Shown here: positions 52,550-63,235 of the stretch, piece after piece
How positions within the stretch are numbered: the first letter of the stretch is position 1
Layout of the letters: the number at the start of each line of letters is the position of its first letter
Assembly (NCBI GenBank): GCA_021847835.1
Contig: JAJZPR010000001.1
Span: 62,001 to 126,000 of the forward strand
Direction of reading: 5' to 3'
Origin: Pseudomonadota bacterium
GTDB taxonomy: Bacteria > Pseudomonadota > Gammaproteobacteria > Burkholderiales > Thiobacillaceae
DNA: 64,000 bases
Translations under genes and position numbers: made by a program
The notes under the pieces: model-generated
The model's database searches: none
What the model was told of the DNA's origin: nothing
Seen by the model: only the letters and a program-made list of their open reading frames with translations

Positions 52550-53084
52550 TCAGCTCTTTCCACTTGCCGGGTTGCAGTCCGTTCAAGTTCCATTCGCCGA
52601 TGGCCGCGCGGATCAGGCGCAGGGTCGGGTAGCCGACCCTGGCAGTCATGCGCCGCACCTGGCGGTTCTTGCCCTCGCTGATGGTCAGTTCCAGCCAGCT
52701 GGTGGGAATGGCCTGGCGGACGCGGATGGGCGGGTTGCGCGGCCACAGGCCGGCGGGCTCGTGCATGAGCTTGGCCTTGGCGGGATGGGTCACGAAATCC
52801 CCCAGGTCCACGCCGCGTCGAAGGCGCGCCAGGGCGTCCTGGTCGGGAATGCCTTCCACCTGCACCCAGTAGGTCTTGGGCAGCTTGTGCGCCGGGTCGG
52901 CGATGCGCCGCTGAAGTGCGCCGTCATCGGTTAAAATCAGCAATCCCTCGCTGTCTGCATCCAGCCTGCCGGCTGCATACACATCCGGCACGGGAATGTA
53001 GTCCTTCAAGCCCTGCCAGCGGCCTTCCGGGGTGAACTGGCTCAGAACGCCATAGGGTTTGTTGAACAGGATGATTTTGGCCAC
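52542..53084 (-). CDS. rluE: 23S rRNA pseudouridine synthase RluE-like
   Basis: A 180-residue RsuA-family pseudouridine synthase without an S4 domain, the architecture of RluE, which modifies U2457 of 23S rRNA in E. coli. The catalytic aspartate is in '[16 protein letters not shown]', and '[29 protein letters not shown]' is the conserved C-terminal motif. It is divergent from icd with 39 nt between the start codons. Confidence 0.93.
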   Translation of the reverse strand: MAKIILFNKPYGVLSQFTPEGRWQGLKDYIPVPDVYAAGRLDADSEGLLILTDDGALQRRIADPAHKLPKTYWVQVEGIPDQDALARLRRGVDLGDFVTHPAKAKLMHEPAGLWPRNPPIRVRQAIPTSWLELTISEGKNRQVRRMTARVGYPTLRLIRAAIGEWNLNGLQPGKWKELNV

Positions 53085-53123
53085 AGCGAAGCTTTCTCAA
53101 AACTGAATTTTACACTCGACACC

Positions 53124-54380
<1,257 letters not shown>

Positions 54381-54406
54381 GGCTTGCGTCAGCCAGAGAA
54401 AATAAA

Positions 54407-54427
54407 CCCCGCTTCGGCGGGGTTTTT
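54407..54427 (+). terminator. Intrinsic terminator of icd
   Basis: Perfect 6-bp stem CCCCGC/GCGGGG with a TTCG tetraloop followed by TTTTT, 26 nt after the icd stop. Confidence 0.93.
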
Positions 54428-54501
54428 ATTTGGTGCTTTCGAGTTTGTTTTTTGGGATATATTGCACCCGGTACGTGACAAAACCAACCTGGAGGGGAAT
54501 C

Positions 54502-54684
54502 ATGAGCATCTCTGCAATTGGCGGTTTCATTGTCCTGGTCGCGGATATCTACGCGATCATTCAGATTTTGCAAAGCTCGGCAAAGGGCATCGAGAAACTG
54601 CTCTGGGTGCTGGCGGTGTTTTTCCTGCCGCTGATCGGCCTGATCGTCTGGTACTTTGCCGGGCCCGGCAAGAAACCGTTCTGA
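54502..54684 (+). CDS. Small membrane protein, PLDc_N-like
   Basis: A 60-residue protein with GGAGGGGA upstream of ATG 54502. Two hydrophobic helices ('AIGGFIVLVADIYAIIQIL' and 'LLWVLAVFFLPLIGLIVWYF') are joined by a short loop, ending 'AGPGKKPF'. The 'FLPLIGLIVWYFAGP' pattern matches the phospholipase D-nuclease N-terminal (PLDc_N) family of small membrane proteins, which have no established activity alone. A monocistronic gene, judging by the flanking terminator and opposite-strand neighbour. Confidence 0.85.
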   Translation: MSISAIGGFIVLVADIYAIIQILQSSAKGIEKLLWVLAVFFLPLIGLIVWYFAGPGKKPF

Positions 54685-54700
54685 TCAGGTCGCCGCCGGC

Positions 54701-55096
54701 CTAGCGGGGGCGGGCGGTTTTCACGAACTCGAGCGAGGCCTGGAACAGCTCGAGGTCCTTCTCGTACTCGGCCGCGTCTTCGCGGTCGATCTGTATCCAT
54801 TCCCGCGTGCTGCTCATGCCGCCGGGCTGGAACGGCATGACGTTTCCCCGAGAGAACTGCAGTTCGGTCGCGGTGGCGGCGGGCAGGCGCAGTCCGATGC
54901 CCTTGCCGCTGATGCAGGCGAACATCTTGTCGCTGACGAAGTAGGCGTCGAGGCCGTTGATCTTTCTTGCGCTGACGCCCGGGAGCTTGAGAAGCAGGGC
55001 GTCGATCTGTGCCTTGCGGCTGGATTCGGGTGTGGGCGTTTTCAAGGGGGACCCCCGGGCTTGTATTGCTTGTATTGAAAGGCGGCTTTGCATCAT
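54701..55096 (-). CDS. TfoX N-terminal / YjbR-like domain protein
   Basis: About 132 residues from the Met at 55096; longer in-frame starts up to 55174 exist, and none has a convincing ribosome site. The core 'LPGVSARKINGLDAYFVSDKMFACISGKGIGLRLP' resembles the TfoX_N/DUF1801-like fold, where an 'F-x-x-x-K-M-F-A' strand and a small-residue turn are conserved, and 'WIQIDREDAAEYEKDLELFQASLEFVK' forms the C-terminal helices. The function of this group is not established. Domain assignment is moderate; start is uncertain. Confidence 0.7.
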   Translation of the reverse strand: MMQSRLSIQAIQARGSPLKTPTPESSRKAQIDALLLKLPGVSARKINGLDAYFVSDKMFACISGKGIGLRLPAATATELQFSRGNVMPFQPGGMSSTREWIQIDREDAAEYEKDLELFQASLEFVKTARPR

Positions 55097-55175
55097 AGAC
55101 GCAAAGTCCGGCGTGAACGCCAGGGATATGCGCCATTGTTCCGTGCGACGGTCCCGGGCCAATCCATTGGCCAAT

Positions 55176-55214
55176 AAAAAACCCCGTCACTTTATCCAGG
55201 TGGCGGGGTTTTTA
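55176..55214 (-). terminator. Intrinsic terminator of the cold-shock gene
   Basis: A 10-bp stem ACCCCGTCAC/GTGGCGGGGT (one G-U pair) is flanked by A5 on the left and T5 on the right, so it has a T-run on both strands. It sits 14 nt after the cold-shock stop on the minus strand. Confidence 0.88.
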
Positions 55215-55227
55215 ATGGGCTGGAACT

Positions 55228-55431
55228 TTAGGCTGCCTGGATATTGGAAGCCTGTTTTCCTTTTGGACCCTGGCTGACTTCGAAGGTGACTTTTTGGCCT
55301 TCCTTCAAGGTCTTGAAGCCGTTCATGTTAATGGCGGAAAAATGCGCGAAAACATCTTCCCCTCCGTCATCCGGGGTAATGAAGCCGAACCCCTTGGAAT
55401 CGCTAAACCACTTGACGGTACCCGTTGCCAT
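55228..55431 (-). CDS. Cold-shock protein, CspA family
   Basis: A 67-residue single cold-shock domain. RNP1 '[10 protein letters not shown]' and RNP2 'DVFAHFS' are intact. Such proteins bind single-stranded RNA/DNA and act as RNA chaperones. The 290-nt region upstream, shared with the divergent earP, is comparatively AT-rich and may hold a long 5' leader, as many csp genes have; I see no gene in it. Confidence 0.96.
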   Translation of the reverse strand: MATGTVKWFSDSKGFGFITPDDGGEDVFAHFSAINMNGFKTLKEGQKVTFEVSQGPKGKQASNIQAA

Positions 55432-55724
55432 CTAAACTCCTCTGCCTTTGGCGCTAACTAAATAAACCGCTTATTGTGAGTGACCTACGGTGACTGCACA
55501 CAGCGAACTGCGGTTTGAATTCGGCAGGTTCTTGCAAAAAAAGCCGCAAAAACATGCGGTTGAAATCAAACTGATAACTTTCTACTCCTGAAATAAAAAC
55601 TTGACAAGAGTTTGGGGGAAAAAATCCCGCCATCCTGCGGCAAGCGTTCCCCTTAAGCCACACTAGTCGCGCGCGCGCATCGGATGGGGGCTGCAGGCTT
55701 GTGGCGTCACCGTAGAATGCACGC

Positions 55725-56858
55725 ATGAAACTTGGCTGGGACATATTCTGCACCGTCATCGACAACTACGGCGACATCGGCATCTGCTGGCGGGTGGCGC
55801 GGCAGCTCGTGCGCGAGCACGGCCAGCGGGTGCGGCTGTGGGTGGACGATCTGGAGACCTTCCAGCGCATCCGGCCCGGAATCGATCCGGCGCGGGACAG
55901 CCAGACGCTGGAGGAGGTGGAGATCCGGCGCTGGCCGCAGGACATGCCGCAGGTGCGGCCGGCCGACGTGGTGGTGGAGGCCTTCGCCTGCCGCGCGCCG
56001 GAAAGTTTCCTGCTGGCGATGGCGGCGCGCACGCCCAAACCGGTGTGGATCAATCTCGAATACTTCAGCGCCGAGGCGTGGGTGGCGGAAAGCCACGGGC
56101 TGGCTTCGCCGCATCCCAGGCTGCCGCTGACACAGTATTTTTTCATTCCCGGCCTCGGCCCCGGCACTGGCGGGATGCTGGGCAGTCCGGCGGAGTTGCG
56201 CGCACTGGCGGCGTTCCGGGCGGATGCGTCAGCGCGGCAGGGGTTCTGGAAGGAAACAGGCGTGCCCGAGGACGGCGCCCTGAAAATTGCGCTGTTCGCC
56301 TATGACAACCCGGCCATCCCCGGGCTGATCGAGGCCTTGAAACACATCGGCCGGCCTGTGCGGCTGCTGGCATCGGAGGGCAAGTCTCTGGGCCAAGTGG
56401 CGGCGGGGCTGGGTGCGGCCGGGCTCAAGGCCGGGGACAGCAGCAGCCTGGGCAGCCTCACCGTGCAGGTGCTGCCCTTCATGCCGCAGGACCGCTACGA
56501 CCGGCTGTTGTGGGCCTGCGACATCAATTTCGTGCGCGGCGAGGATTCCTTCATCCGCGCCCAGCACGCGGGCCAGCCGCTGGTGTGGCAGGCCTACGTG
56601 CAGGAGGACGGTGCGCAGTGGCCCAAGATCGAGGCTTTCCTCGCCCCCTATGTCGAAGGTCTGTCCGCGCCGGCCGAAGCCGCCCTGCGTGACGCCTGGC
56701 AGGTGTGGAATGCGGGGGAAGCCCGCCCGCAAACCTGGCTGAAGTGGCTCGCGCACCTGCCCGAGTATCAAAAACACGCCCGCGACTGGGCTGGAAAACT
56801 GCAAAGCCATCCCAATCTTGTCGACAGGCTTGTGGGATTTGCCTGTTCGAAGGTATAA
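55725..56858 (+). CDS. earP: EF-P arginine rhamnosyltransferase EarP
   Basis: A 377-residue GT-B enzyme that transfers rhamnose from dTDP-rhamnose to an arginine of elongation factor P. The N-terminus '[28 protein letters not shown]' and the catalytic-region motif '[22 protein letters not shown]' are diagnostic. The efp gene follows after 61 nt and encodes Arg at position 32, the modified residue. A source of dTDP-rhamnose is not in the window. Confidence 0.96.
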   Translation: MKLGWDIFCTVIDNYGDIGICWRVARQLVREHGQRVRLWVDDLETFQRIRPGIDPARDSQTLEEVEIRRWPQDMPQVRPADVVVEAFACRAPESFLLAMAARTPKPVWINLEYFSAEAWVAESHGLASPHPRLPLTQYFFIPGLGPGTGGMLGSPAELRALAAFRADASARQGFWKETGVPEDGALKIALFAYDNPAIPGLIEALKHIGRPVRLLASEGKSLGQVAAGLGAAGLKAGDSSSLGSLTVQVLPFMPQDRYDRLLWACDINFVRGEDSFIRAQHAGQPLVWQAYVQEDGAQWPKIEAFLAPYVEGLSAPAEAALRDAWQVWNAGEARPQTWLKWLAHLPEYQKHARDWAGKLQSHPNLVDRLVGFACSKV

Positions 56859-56919
56859 TCTGGCGTTTTTTCAAACGCTTACAGGCGTTTTGTCCATTAT
56901 TATTTACAGGAATGCAACG

Positions 56920-57480
56920 ATGAAAACCGCGCAGGAACTCCGCGCCGGCAACGTGGTGATGATCGGCAACGACGCCATGGTGGTGCAGAAGGCCGAATAC
57001 AACAAGTCTGGCCGCAACGCAGCCGTGGTCAAGATGAAGCTCAAGAACCTGCTGACCGGTGCCGGCATGGAATCCGTATACCGCGCCGACGACAAGTTCG
57101 ACGTGGTCGTGCTCGACCGCAAGGAATGCACCTATTCCTACTTCGCCGATCCGGCCTACGTCTTCATGGACGCCGAGTACAACCAGTATGAAGTGGACGG
57201 CGAGAACATGACCGACGCGCTCAAGTACCTGGATGACGGCATGCCGGTGGAAGTGGTATTCTACAACGACAAGGCCATCTCGGTGGAACTGCCCACCACC
57301 ATCGTGCGCGAGGTCGCCTACACCGAGCCGGCCGTGCGCGGCGATACCTCCGGCAAGGTGATGAAGCCTGCCCGCATCAAGCCCACCGACTTCGAAATCC
57401 AGGTGGCCGCGTTCGTCGATATCGGCGACAAGATCGAGATCGATACCCGCACCGACGAGTTCAAGCGCCGCGTTTCCTGA
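56920..57480 (+). CDS. efp: Translation elongation factor P (Arg32 type)
   Basis: A 186-residue factor that relieves ribosome stalling at polyproline. Start at 56920 gives '[20 protein letters not shown]'. The loop '[14 protein letters not shown]' places arginine at residue 32, which EarP rhamnosylates; lysine-type EF-P uses EpmA instead. The C-terminal motif '[15 protein letters not shown]' is intact. Longer in-frame extension upstream overlaps earP and is not plausible. Confidence 0.97.
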   Translation: MKTAQELRAGNVVMIGNDAMVVQKAEYNKSGRNAAVVKMKLKNLLTGAGMESVYRADDKFDVVVLDRKECTYSYFADPAYVFMDAEYNQYEVDGENMTDALKYLDDGMPVEVVFYNDKAISVELPTTIVREVAYTEPAVRGDTSGKVMKPARIKPTDFEIQVAAFVDIGDKIEIDTRTDEFKRRVS

Positions 57481-57505
57481 GCGCCTGTATCGCCAGCGCA
57501 AAAAA

Positions 57506-57593
57506 GCCGCCCTCGGGCGGCTTTTTCATTGAGGCAGCGCCGCCCTCGGGCGGCTTTTTCATTGAGGCAGCGCCGCCCTCGGGCGGCTTTTTT
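57506..57593 (+). terminator. Triplicated intrinsic terminator after efp
   Basis: Three copies of GCCGCCCTCGGGCGGC, each followed by a T-run, start at 57506, 57539 and 57572, an exact 33-nt period. The intervening bases (CATTGAGGCAGC) are also identical, so this is a tandem duplication of a complete terminator. Confidence 0.95.
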
Positions 57594-57666
57594 GTTCGTA
57601 TGAACCGAAGCGGGAAAAAACTATCTATGCTGATAGCAGGATATTGCGTTCAAACAGGAGATGAAA

Positions 57667-57930
57667 ATGCCGGAACTGCGCGAAGAACTGAAAAAACTCG
57701 AGGAAGCGGTGCTCCAGCAGCGCGACGAATTGCGTGTCAAGCTGCACTTGGCCAAGGCCGATGCGCGCGATGAATGGGAGGAACTGGAACGCAAGTGGGC
57801 AGAAGCCCAGGCCAAGTTTGCCCTGGTAAGGAAAGCCGCCGGGGAAAGCAGTGAAGGTGTCGAGTCTGCCGCGCGCCTGCTGGGCGAGGAGTTGCTGAAG
57901 GGCTACGAACGCATCCGCAGGCTGTTCTAG
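57667..57930 (+). CDS. Small coiled-coil protein of unknown function
   Basis: An 87-residue, highly charged protein ('MPELREELKKLEEAVLQQRD' ... 'EEWEELERKW'-like heptads) predicted to be almost wholly alpha-helical coiled coil. AGGAG at 57655-57659 sits 7 nt before ATG 57667; the ATG at 57661 is too close. No family recognised. It stands alone between the efp terminators and the convergent transporter gene. Confidence 0.8.
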   Translation: MPELREELKKLEEAVLQQRDELRVKLHLAKADARDEWEELERKWAEAQAKFALVRKAAGESSEGVESAARLLGEELLKGYERIRRLF

Positions 57931-58027
57931 CCATTGCTGCGGGCACGGCCCGCCTGAGCCTGAATCCGTTCGCGCAACGGCCGCGCGGGCCTCGACTGCG
58001 CCACGCCTGCCGAATGCGCCGGAATCT

Positions 58028-59245
58028 TCAATGCACCACGTCGTAGCGGTGCCGCTTCCAGATCAGCGTCATCAGGGCGCTGATGAAAACCCCGAAGATG
58101 ACCATGATGGTGTGGATGTGCCATTCGGCGCGCATCATCAGGGCATAGGCGCCGGTCATCGCCAGGATGCTGATGTTCTCGTTGAAATTCTGCTGCGCGA
58201 TGGAGTGGCCGGCGCCCATGAGCAGATGGCCGCGATGCTGCAAGAGGGCATTGAGCGGCACCACGAAATAGCCGGCCAGCACGCCCAGCAGGGTGAGGAT
58301 GATCGCGGCCGGCCAGAAGCCGTGTACGCCGGTGAGGAGGATGGGCAGGAAGCCCAGCACGATGCCGGCCGGCAGCACGCTCACGGATTTCTTAAGCGGC
58401 ACACGCCAGCCCGCGAGCGCCGAGCCGATGGCGATGCCGAAGGCGACCAGCGCGGTGAGCTGGGTGGCGTGGTCCAGCCCGAATGAAAGGTTGTAGGCGG
58501 CCCAGGCGATGACCATGAGCCTGAGCGTGGCGCCCACTCCCCAGAACAGGGTGGTGACGGCGAGCGAAACCTGGCCGAGCGGGTCCTTCCACAGCAGCAG
58601 GAAGCTGTGCCAGAAGTCGTACAGAATGAAGCCGGGCTTGCGGCTGGGCAGGCGGTGGTCGATGGGCAGGCGCGGAATGAACAGATTGACCAGCGCGGCC
58701 AATAGATAAAGCGCGGTGATCATGCCGATGGCGAACATGGGTGGCGCGATCTCGGCGCTGAGATTGAACTTGCCGAGGCCGGCAATCGCCACATCCGGGT
58801 TGATCAGCACGCCGCCGACGATGGCGCCCAGCACCACGGCGGCCACGGTGAGCCCTTCCATCCAGCCGTTGGCGGCGACGAGTTTTTCCGGCGGCAGGAT
58901 TTCGGTGAGGATGCCGTACTTGGCCGGGGAATAGGTGGCGGCGCCGATGCCGACGATGGAGTAGGCGAGCAGGGGCTCCAGGCCCAGCAGCATGGCCGTG
59001 CAGCCGACGAACTTGATGGCATTGCCGATGAACAGCACGCGCCCCTTGGGCAGAGCGTCGGCAAACGGGCCGACGAAAGGCGCGAGCACGATGTAGGCCA
59101 CCACGAACGCGCTGGCCAGCAGGGGGTGGTGCCAGTCCGGCGAGCCGTAGAACATGAGCAGGCCGATGGCGGCGAACAGCAGGGCGTTGTCTGCCAGCGC
59201 CGACAGGAATTGTGCAATGAGAACGGTGTAAAAGGTGCGGCTCAA
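58028..59245 (-). CDS. lplT: Lysophospholipid transporter LplT-like (MFS)
   Basis: A 405-residue 12-helix major-facilitator protein. 'MSRTFYTVLIAQFLSALADN', 'LAPFVGPFADALPKGRVLF', 'IGAATYSPAKYGILTEILPPEKLVAANGWMEG' are conserved in LplT, which flips lysophospholipids inward for reacylation. The usual partner Aas (acyltransferase/ACP synthetase) is not in the window. It is divergent from the LysR gene, with 79 nt between. Confidence 0.9.
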   Translation of the reverse strand: MSRTFYTVLIAQFLSALADNALLFAAIGLLMFYGSPDWHHPLLASAFVVAYIVLAPFVGPFADALPKGRVLFIGNAIKFVGCTAMLLGLEPLLAYSIVGIGAATYSPAKYGILTEILPPEKLVAANGWMEGLTVAAVVLGAIVGGVLINPDVAIAGLGKFNLSAEIAPPMFAIGMITALYLLAALVNLFIPRLPIDHRLPSRKPGFILYDFWHSFLLLWKDPLGQVSLAVTTLFWGVGATLRLMVIAWAAYNLSFGLDHATQLTALVAFGIAIGSALAGWRVPLKKSVSVLPAGIVLGFLPILLTGVHGFWPAAIILTLLGVLAGYFVVPLNALLQHRGHLLMGAGHSIAQQNFNENISILAMTGAYALMMRAEWHIHTIMVIFGVFISALMTLIWKRHRYDVVH

Positions 59246-59324
59246 ACCGGTTTATATGGCGCCCTATGCGCTCTTATGATTAAATAAAAAACTTTTCTGG
59301 ATCACATTAAACGGAGCCAAAACC

Positions 59325-60269
59325 ATGGCTGACCGCAGACTGCAAGTATTCTACACCGTCGCCAGGCAGCTCAGTTTTACAAAAGCCGCCGAGATGCTTT
59401 ACATGACCCAGCCTGCCGTCACCTTCCAGGTGAAACAGCTGGAAGAGCATTTCAACACCCGGCTGTTCGAGCGCAGCCATGGACGGATTTCGCTGACGCC
59501 CGCCGGCGGTCTGGTCATGGGTTATGCCGAGCGCATCCTGGCCCTGGGTGCGGAGATGGAGGCGCGTGTGGCCGAACTGACCGGGCAGGTGACCGGCCCG
59601 CTGATGATCGGCGCCTCCACCACCATTGCCGAATACCAGTTGCCGCGCATCCTGGGCGAATTCAAGGCGCGCTATCCGGAAGTGCAGGCGCGGCTGATGG
59701 TGGCCAATTCGGAAACCATCGAGAACAAGGTCGCGGACCATGCGCTGGATGTCGGCCTGATCGAATCCGCGCCGCATCAGCCTTCCCTCAAGGTGCATGC
59801 CTGCTGCGACGACGAGCTGGTGATGATCTGCGCGCCCGACAACCCGCTGGCCAAGAAGGGCGTGGTGAAGGCGAAGGACCTCGCGGTGCAGCCCTATGTT
59901 TCGCGCGAAATGGGCTCCGGCACGCGCGAGGTGATCGACCAGTATTTCCGCAACCACGGCATCAATCCCGATGACCTGCACATCGAAATGGAACTCGGCA
60001 GCCGCGAGGCCATCAAGGGCGCAGTGCAGGCCGGGCTCGGCGTGGCGATTCTTTCCGCCGCCACGGTCAGCAAGGAAGTGAAGCTCGGCGAGCTGGTGGC
60101 GATCCCGCTCGACCCGCCGCTGCATCGTCCGCTGTCGCTGGTGTTCTCGCCCGACAAGTTCCGCAGCAAGCTGCTGGATGCGTTCATCAATTTCGTCGAG
60201 GAGCGCTTCCGCATGTGCGAGCCCATCACCAGCATAAAAAAAGCGGCTTCTGCCAAGAGCGGCCGTTAA
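59325..60269 (+). CDS. LysR-family transcriptional regulator (YeiE/CysL-like)
   Basis: A 314-residue regulator. The N-terminal helix-turn-helix is 'VFYTVARQLSFTKAAEMLYM' followed by TQPAVTFQVKQLE. The effector domain begins near 'GPLMIGASTTIAEYQLPRIL', a pattern of the CysL/YeiE/CbbR branch. Divergent arrangement with lplT suggests it may regulate that gene or itself, but no operator was identified. The ligand is unknown. A GTG-start companion gene follows after 3 nt. Confidence 0.92.
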   Translation: MADRRLQVFYTVARQLSFTKAAEMLYMTQPAVTFQVKQLEEHFNTRLFERSHGRISLTPAGGLVMGYAERILALGAEMEARVAELTGQVTGPLMIGASTTIAEYQLPRILGEFKARYPEVQARLMVANSETIENKVADHALDVGLIESAPHQPSLKVHACCDDELVMICAPDNPLAKKGVVKAKDLAVQPYVSREMGSGTREVIDQYFRNHGINPDDLHIEMELGSREAIKGAVQAGLGVAILSAATVSKEVKLGELVAIPLDPPLHRPLSLVFSPDKFRSKLLDAFINFVEERFRMCEPITSIKKAASAKSGR

Positions 60270-60272
60270 GGC

Positions 60273-60641
60273 GTGAGCGGCGAGAGCAAAAAGCTGCTGC
60301 GCCTGTTTCGCGGGCTTTCGCCGGCGCGGCAGCGGGCCCTGGTGGAGTATGCGGAATTTCTCGCCAGCCGCGACGAGGCTGAAGGACTCAGTGCCGTCCC
60401 GCAGGAGCCGGTGCAGATCGCGCGTCCGGCGCAGGAATCCGTGATAAAGGCCATCCAGCGCCTGATGGCGAGCTATCCCATGCTGGACCGCAACAAGCTC
60501 CTGCACGAAACCTCCGCGCAGGTGACCCGCCATCTGGTGCACGGCGTGCCTGCTGTTGAGGTGATCGACGAACTGGAAGTGATTTTCCGCCGCCACTACG
60601 AGGCCCGCGTGGACGCTGCAGGAAACACGCCGGCGTGCTGA
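60273..60641 (+). CDS. Conserved-looking small protein of unknown function
   Basis: A 122-residue protein from GTG 60273, only 3 nt after the LysR stop, so probably co-translated. Basic and helical ('KKLLRLFRGLSPARQRALVEYAEFLASR'), this segment resembles the short helical N-terminus of proteins that end in 'LxxYAEFL', and the C-terminal half ('HETSAQVTRHLVHGVPAVEV') may be a second helical unit. No signal peptide or membrane segment. I do not recognise the family. Confidence 0.75.
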   Translation: MSGESKKLLRLFRGLSPARQRALVEYAEFLASRDEAEGLSAVPQEPVQIARPAQESVIKAIQRLMASYPMLDRNKLLHETSAQVTRHLVHGVPAVEVIDELEVIFRRHYEARVDAAGNTPAC

Positions 60642-60668
60642 GTCTGGCGTTGCGGCAGCGCGGCCGGT

Positions 60669-61931
60669 TCAGCTTTGCGCCGCCAGATTCATTTTTTCCA
60701 GCCGCTGGCACAAGGTGTCGATGATGCGGCGCGACAGTGGCGCCGAATGGCGCATCAGTTGTTCCAGCATGTCCGGCGGCAGCACCAGCGCCACCACCTC
60801 GGTTTCCGCCCGCACGGTGGCGGTGCGCTTTTCCTTCAGCAGGTAGGCCATCTCGCCGAACAGCTGGCCTTCGTTCAGGGCACCCAGCCGGCGTTCGCCG
60901 CCATTCACGTTCTTGTAGGCGGCAGCGCTGCCCGAATACAGAAAGAAGGCATTCTGGCTGGTGTCGCCTTCCTCGATCAGAACTTCCCCCGGCTGGTAGG
61001 TGCGCCCGTATTTTTCCAGCAGCCGGTTGGCGCGGCCGAACACGAAGCCTTCCAGCCTGCTGGCGCCTTCGCCGGCGCCACCGAGGAAAAGTTTTTCCAG
61101 GGCTTCCACATCCACCCGGGTGACGGCGAACAGGCATTGCGCCCACAGGTAGAACACGATGCAGGCGAAATAGGCGCCGATCAGCACGAACACCGCACCG
61201 CCCAGCGCGCCGTAAAGCGACTGGTATTTTTCCAGCTGGAAAAAATGGCCGAACAGCGCGAACAGCGCGAACAGGCTGAGTGCAGCCAGAAGGGCGATGA
61301 TGGCCGCCTGCCGCACGGGGGGGCGGCTGACGGGCAGCCGCCAATAGGACAGAAAGACCAGCAGCCACAGCATGAACAGCATGAACAGCGCGTTCAGGCT
61401 GCGCAGCAGGATGCCCTGGGCTGCGCCGATCAGTTCGACATGGGCAAAGAAAGTCAGCACGGCCTGAACCAGGCCGGCCAGGCCCAGCAGTCCGAAGGCG
61501 ATCGGGATGATGAGCAGCGGCAGCAGCCATGAGGTCACGAACTTGCGCCGCGTTTCCAGCGGAAAAATGATTTTGAAGGCCGACTGCAAGGCATTGAGCA
61601 GGCCGCGCGAGGACAGCAGCAGGGTCACGAGCCCCACGCCGCCGGCCGTCAACTGGGTCTGGCGCGGCAGGAAGCCGATCTCTGTCAGCGTCTCCAGCCG
61701 CAACTGGTTGTAGAGCGCGGCAAACAGCATGGTGGCGGGAACATAGCTTTCCGCCAGCCTGCCCAGCCATTGCATGCCGTAGGACAGCAGCAGCAGAAGC
61801 GGGGTGGCCGAGAGCATGAAATAGAACGCCGTTGCGGCCGCATGATTCTGCAGGCTGTTTCTCGTGAACAGGCGCCCGGTGGTGTAGGCCACCTGGATCA
61901 GCCAGTCTAGCGAGTTGCGCTGTAGGGTCAT
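60669..61931 (-). CDS. YihY/BrkB-family membrane protein fused to a cyclic-nucleotide-binding domain
   Basis: A 420-residue protein. Residues 1 to about 275 form the YihY/UPF0761 membrane part ('HAAATAFYFMLSATPLLLLL' and about six helices). From about residue 300 a cNMP-binding fold follows: 'YQPGEVLIEEGDTSQNAFFLYSG', 'GQLFGEMAYLLKEKRTATVRAET'. In the phosphate-binding cassette, GEMA-x-x-x-x-x-x-R-T-A is kept, so nucleotide binding is credible. Membrane function of YihY proteins is unsettled; the fusion suggests gating or control by a nucleotide signal. Confidence 0.88.
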   Translation of the reverse strand: MTLQRNSLDWLIQVAYTTGRLFTRNSLQNHAAATAFYFMLSATPLLLLLSYGMQWLGRLAESYVPATMLFAALYNQLRLETLTEIGFLPRQTQLTAGGVGLVTLLLSSRGLLNALQSAFKIIFPLETRRKFVTSWLLPLLIIPIAFGLLGLAGLVQAVLTFFAHVELIGAAQGILLRSLNALFMLFMLWLLVFLSYWRLPVSRPPVRQAAIIALLAALSLFALFALFGHFFQLEKYQSLYGALGGAVFVLIGAYFACIVFYLWAQCLFAVTRVDVEALEKLFLGGAGEGASRLEGFVFGRANRLLEKYGRTYQPGEVLIEEGDTSQNAFFLYSGSAAAYKNVNGGERRLGALNEGQLFGEMAYLLKEKRTATVRAETEVVALVLPPDMLEQLMRHSAPLSRRIIDTLCQRLEKMNLAAQS

Positions 61932-61956
61932 GGCCGAAGTCTAATGGAAAACGGCC

Positions 61957-63159
61957 CTAAACATGTTGGCCAGCCACCCAGCCCGACGACCACGCCCACT
62001 GGAAGTTGTAGCCGCCCAGCCAGCCGGTCACGTCCGTCACCTCGCCGATGAAGAACAGGCCGGGCACGGCATTGGCCTGCATGGTCTTGGACGACAGCGC
62101 GCGCGTGTCCACGCCGCCCAGGGTGACCTCGGCCTTGGTGTAGCCCAGCGTGCCGGAAGGCATCAGCGGCCACGCGTTCAGCAGGTGTGCGACTTGTTCC
62201 AGCGCCTTGGCGGAGAGTTCGGCCAGCGGACGGGTAATGCCTTGCATGGCGCACCATTCCTGCGCGAAGCGGCGGGGCAGGGTGTCGCCCAGCAGGCTGG
62301 CGAGCACGACATTCTGCTTGCGATGCGCCTCCAGCCAGGCTTCGGCATCCCGCTCGGGCAGCAGGTTGAGCGCGATGGGCTGCTTCTTGCCGGGCTTGTA
62401 CTCCTGCATCTGCCAATAGCTGGAAATCTGCAGGATCGCCGGGCCGGACAGGCCGCGATGCGTGGCCAGGGCCTGCTCGCGGAATGACGGCGAATGTTTG
62501 CCGCAGGTGGCGATGGTGTCGAAGGAGAGCCCGGCCAGTGGTTTCAGCACGGCCAGGGTTTCCGGCGGCAGCGCCAGCGGCACCAGCGCGGGCTTGGGCG
62601 GCACCACGGGAATGTTGAACTGCTCGGCGAGCTGGTAGCCGAAGGGCGTGGCGCCCAGCGCCGGCGCGGCCAGTCCGCCGCTGGCGACGACCAGCGAGGC
62701 GCAGCGAAATTTGCCCCGGCTGGTGACGAGCTCGAAACGGGCATCGCCTTGCCGCGGCGAGATCTTTTCCACCGTGCAGGGCTGCGCCCATTTCACGCCG
62801 CCCTTGTCGCATTCGCGCTTGAGCATGGCGATGATGTCCTGCGCGCTGTCGTCGCAAAACAGCTGGCCCAGGGTTTTCTCGTGATGGCGGATGCCATGGC
62901 GCTCGACCAGCTTGATGAAGTCCTGCGCGCCATACTGCGCCAGCGCCGAGCGGCTGAAGTGCGGGTTCTGCGACAGGAAGTTTTCCGGGCCGACCGAGCG
63001 GTTGGTGAAATTGCAGCGTCCGCCGCCGGAAATGCGGATGCGCTCGCCGATTTTGGCGGCATGGTCGATGAGCAGCACGCTGCGCCCGCGCTGCCCGGCC
63101 TGCGCGGCGCACATCATGCCTGCCGCGCCGGCGCCGATGATGATGACGTCGAATTGCAT
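61957..63159 (-). CDS. YhiN/HI0933-like flavoprotein (NAD(P)/FAD-dependent oxidoreductase)
   Basis: A 400-residue protein with an N-terminal FAD-binding Rossmann motif 'DVIIIGAGAAGMMCAAQAGQ' and the HI0933 family signature 'ISGGGRCNFTNRS'. The C-terminal 'GLFFIGEVTDVTGWLGGYNFQWAWSSGW' is the second FAD contact, also conserved. Family members are annotated as aminoacetone oxidases or BaiN-like reductases, with no single confirmed reaction. It ends 26 nt from the YihY-like gene on the same strand. Confidence 0.93.
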   Translation of the reverse strand: MQFDVIIIGAGAAGMMCAAQAGQRGRSVLLIDHAAKIGERIRISGGGRCNFTNRSVGPENFLSQNPHFSRSALAQYGAQDFIKLVERHGIRHHEKTLGQLFCDDSAQDIIAMLKRECDKGGVKWAQPCTVEKISPRQGDARFELVTSRGKFRCASLVVASGGLAAPALGATPFGYQLAEQFNIPVVPPKPALVPLALPPETLAVLKPLAGLSFDTIATCGKHSPSFREQALATHRGLSGPAILQISSYWQMQEYKPGKKQPIALNLLPERDAEAWLEAHRKQNVVLASLLGDTLPRRFAQEWCAMQGITRPLAELSAKALEQVAHLLNAWPLMPSGTLGYTKAEVTLGGVDTRALSSKTMQANAVPGLFFIGEVTDVTGWLGGYNFQWAWSSGWVAGQHV

Positions 63160-63235
63160 CGGCCGATTGTCTTATGAAACGCAGCGGCCGGCCATGGCTT
63201 CAGGCATTTATGCCGGGGCTTGACGTGCCGTTTCA

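Noticed and set aside
55595..55640. TTGACA near 55600 as a promoter for earP
   Set aside because: No acceptable -10 hexamer at normal spacing, and it lies more than 100 nt from the start; kept out of the annotation.
55454..55765. Minus-strand open frame of about 103 codons upstream of the cold-shock gene
   Set aside because: Overlaps the start of earP, has no ribosome site or recognisable motif, and probably covers the csp leader.
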